Shown in pieces: positions 6,530-6,690 of a stretch of DNA of 6,690 nucleotides. Each line of letters begins with the position of its first letter. Within the stretch, counting starts at the first letter, position 1. The position numbers and the translations under genes were made by a program. The notes beneath the pieces were generated by a model. It was not told the origin of the DNA and did no database searches. It was given only the letters and a program-made list of their open reading frames with translations. The DNA comes from Saprospiraceae bacterium (GTDB lineage Bacteria; Bacteroidota; Bacteroidia; Chitinophagales; Saprospiraceae), in the NCBI GenBank assembly GCA_007125435.1, contig SLDF01000163.1:1-6690 (forward strand). The letters are read 5' to 3'.

Positions 6530-6556
6530 ATCAGATTGACTAAACGTCAATCTGAT
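6530..6556. repeat. 11-bp perfect inverted repeat with 5-nt loop
   Basis: ATCAGATTGAC (6530-6540) and GTCAATCTGAT (6546-6556) are perfect reverse complements separated by TAAAC. The right arm is also the first 11 bp of the 45-bp repeat, so the left arm may be a remnant of an inverted copy of that unit. Confidence 0.7.
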
Positions 6557-6590
6557 AATGAGGGAACTGAGCCGCCCCTGGCTCAGCATC
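6546..6590. repeat. 45-bp REP-like repeat, copy 1
   Basis: The unit starts GTCAATCTGATAATGA and ends in a hairpin, CTGAGCC (6567-6573) pairing with GGCTCAG (6580-6586) around GCCCCT, then CATC. It matches copy 2 (6630-6674) in 41 of 45 positions, and similarity stops exactly at both ends. The 8-mer GACTAAAC abuts it on both sides (6538-6545 and 6591-6598), which resembles a target-site duplication. Small size, a stable hairpin and intergenic location are typical of REP-type elements moved by tyrosine transposases (RAYTs); no such transposase gene is in the window. Confidence 0.7.
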
Positions 6591-6629
6591 GACTAAACCC
6601 TGATTTGAACCCAATACTAAGAATGCTTT

Positions 6630-6674
6630 GTCAATCTGATAATGAAGGAACCGAGCCGCCTCTGGCTCGGCATC
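6630..6674. repeat. 45-bp REP-like repeat, copy 2
   Basis: This is the second copy in the same orientation, 84 bp from copy 1 start to start. Its hairpin is CCGAGCC (6651-6657) with GGCTCGG (6664-6670) around GCCTCT. Compared with copy 1 the second base pair of the stem changed from T-A to C-G on both sides, so the pairing is kept. The other two differences are G/A in the linker and C/T in the loop. There is no perfect flanking duplication, only CTTT on each side with one extra base. Whether more copies follow is hidden by the window edge 16 bp later. Confidence 0.7.
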
Positions 6675-6690
6675 ACTTTATCTTAATAAA

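Noticed and set aside
6546..6674. Possible CRISPR array of two repeats (45 bp) with one 39-bp spacer
   Set aside because: The copies differ at four positions including a paired stem change, one copy has a flanking 8-bp duplication, and no cas gene is visible. A REP-like element fits better. The right edge cuts the view, so the sequence beyond 6690 should be checked.

Overview
The window looks like chromosomal DNA from a Bacteroidota bacterium, probably of the Saprospiria/Lewinella type. The evidence is a secreted protease ending in a type IX secretion (T9SS) C-terminal sorting domain, SprB-type repeats, start regions without a Shine-Dalgarno sequence, and -7 boxes of the Bacteroidota form TAnnTTTG. 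The genus is an inference. No rRNA, tRNA, intact transposase or phage gene was seen.

Layout. 1-1067 (+): the 3' three-quarters of radA, encoding the RecA-like DNA branch-migration/repair ATPase; the window edge cuts it inside Walker A. 1068-1276: an intergenic region with a perfect 16-bp palindrome and then a compact control region for the next gene. 1277-1729 (+): a MarR-family winged-helix regulator. 1818-2420 (+): a secreted YceI-family lipid-binding protein, closed by a strong intrinsic terminator (2461-2489). 2490-2755: a convergent intergenic region holding a GC-rich island (about 63% G+C) that no recognised gene explains. 2756-6154 (-): one very large subtilisin-like (S8) protease of 1132 residues with signal peptide, catalytic domain, jelly-roll domain, PA domain, SprB-like repeats and a T9SS sorting domain. 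6155-6690: 536 bp without a gene. It holds the protease promoter, two kinds of short tandem repeat and two 45-bp REP-like repeats at the right edge.

How the parts connect. marR and yceI appear to form a small regulon. The motif TAATTGTAnnTACA occurs three times: twice in tandem with a 15-bp period inside the marR promoter, and once just before yceI. The simplest reading is that this MarR protein represses itself and the envelope lipid-binding protein next to it. radA and the protease show no functional link to that pair.

Most worth following up: (1) the three-copy MarR operator candidate; (2) a marR promoter so close to the ATG that its mRNA is probably leaderless; (3) the two 45-bp repeats at the right edge, whose hairpin differs by a compensatory base-pair change and one of which is flanked exactly by an 8-bp direct repeat; (4) the GC-rich island between yceI and the protease. 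I found no complete new defence or mobile system here.
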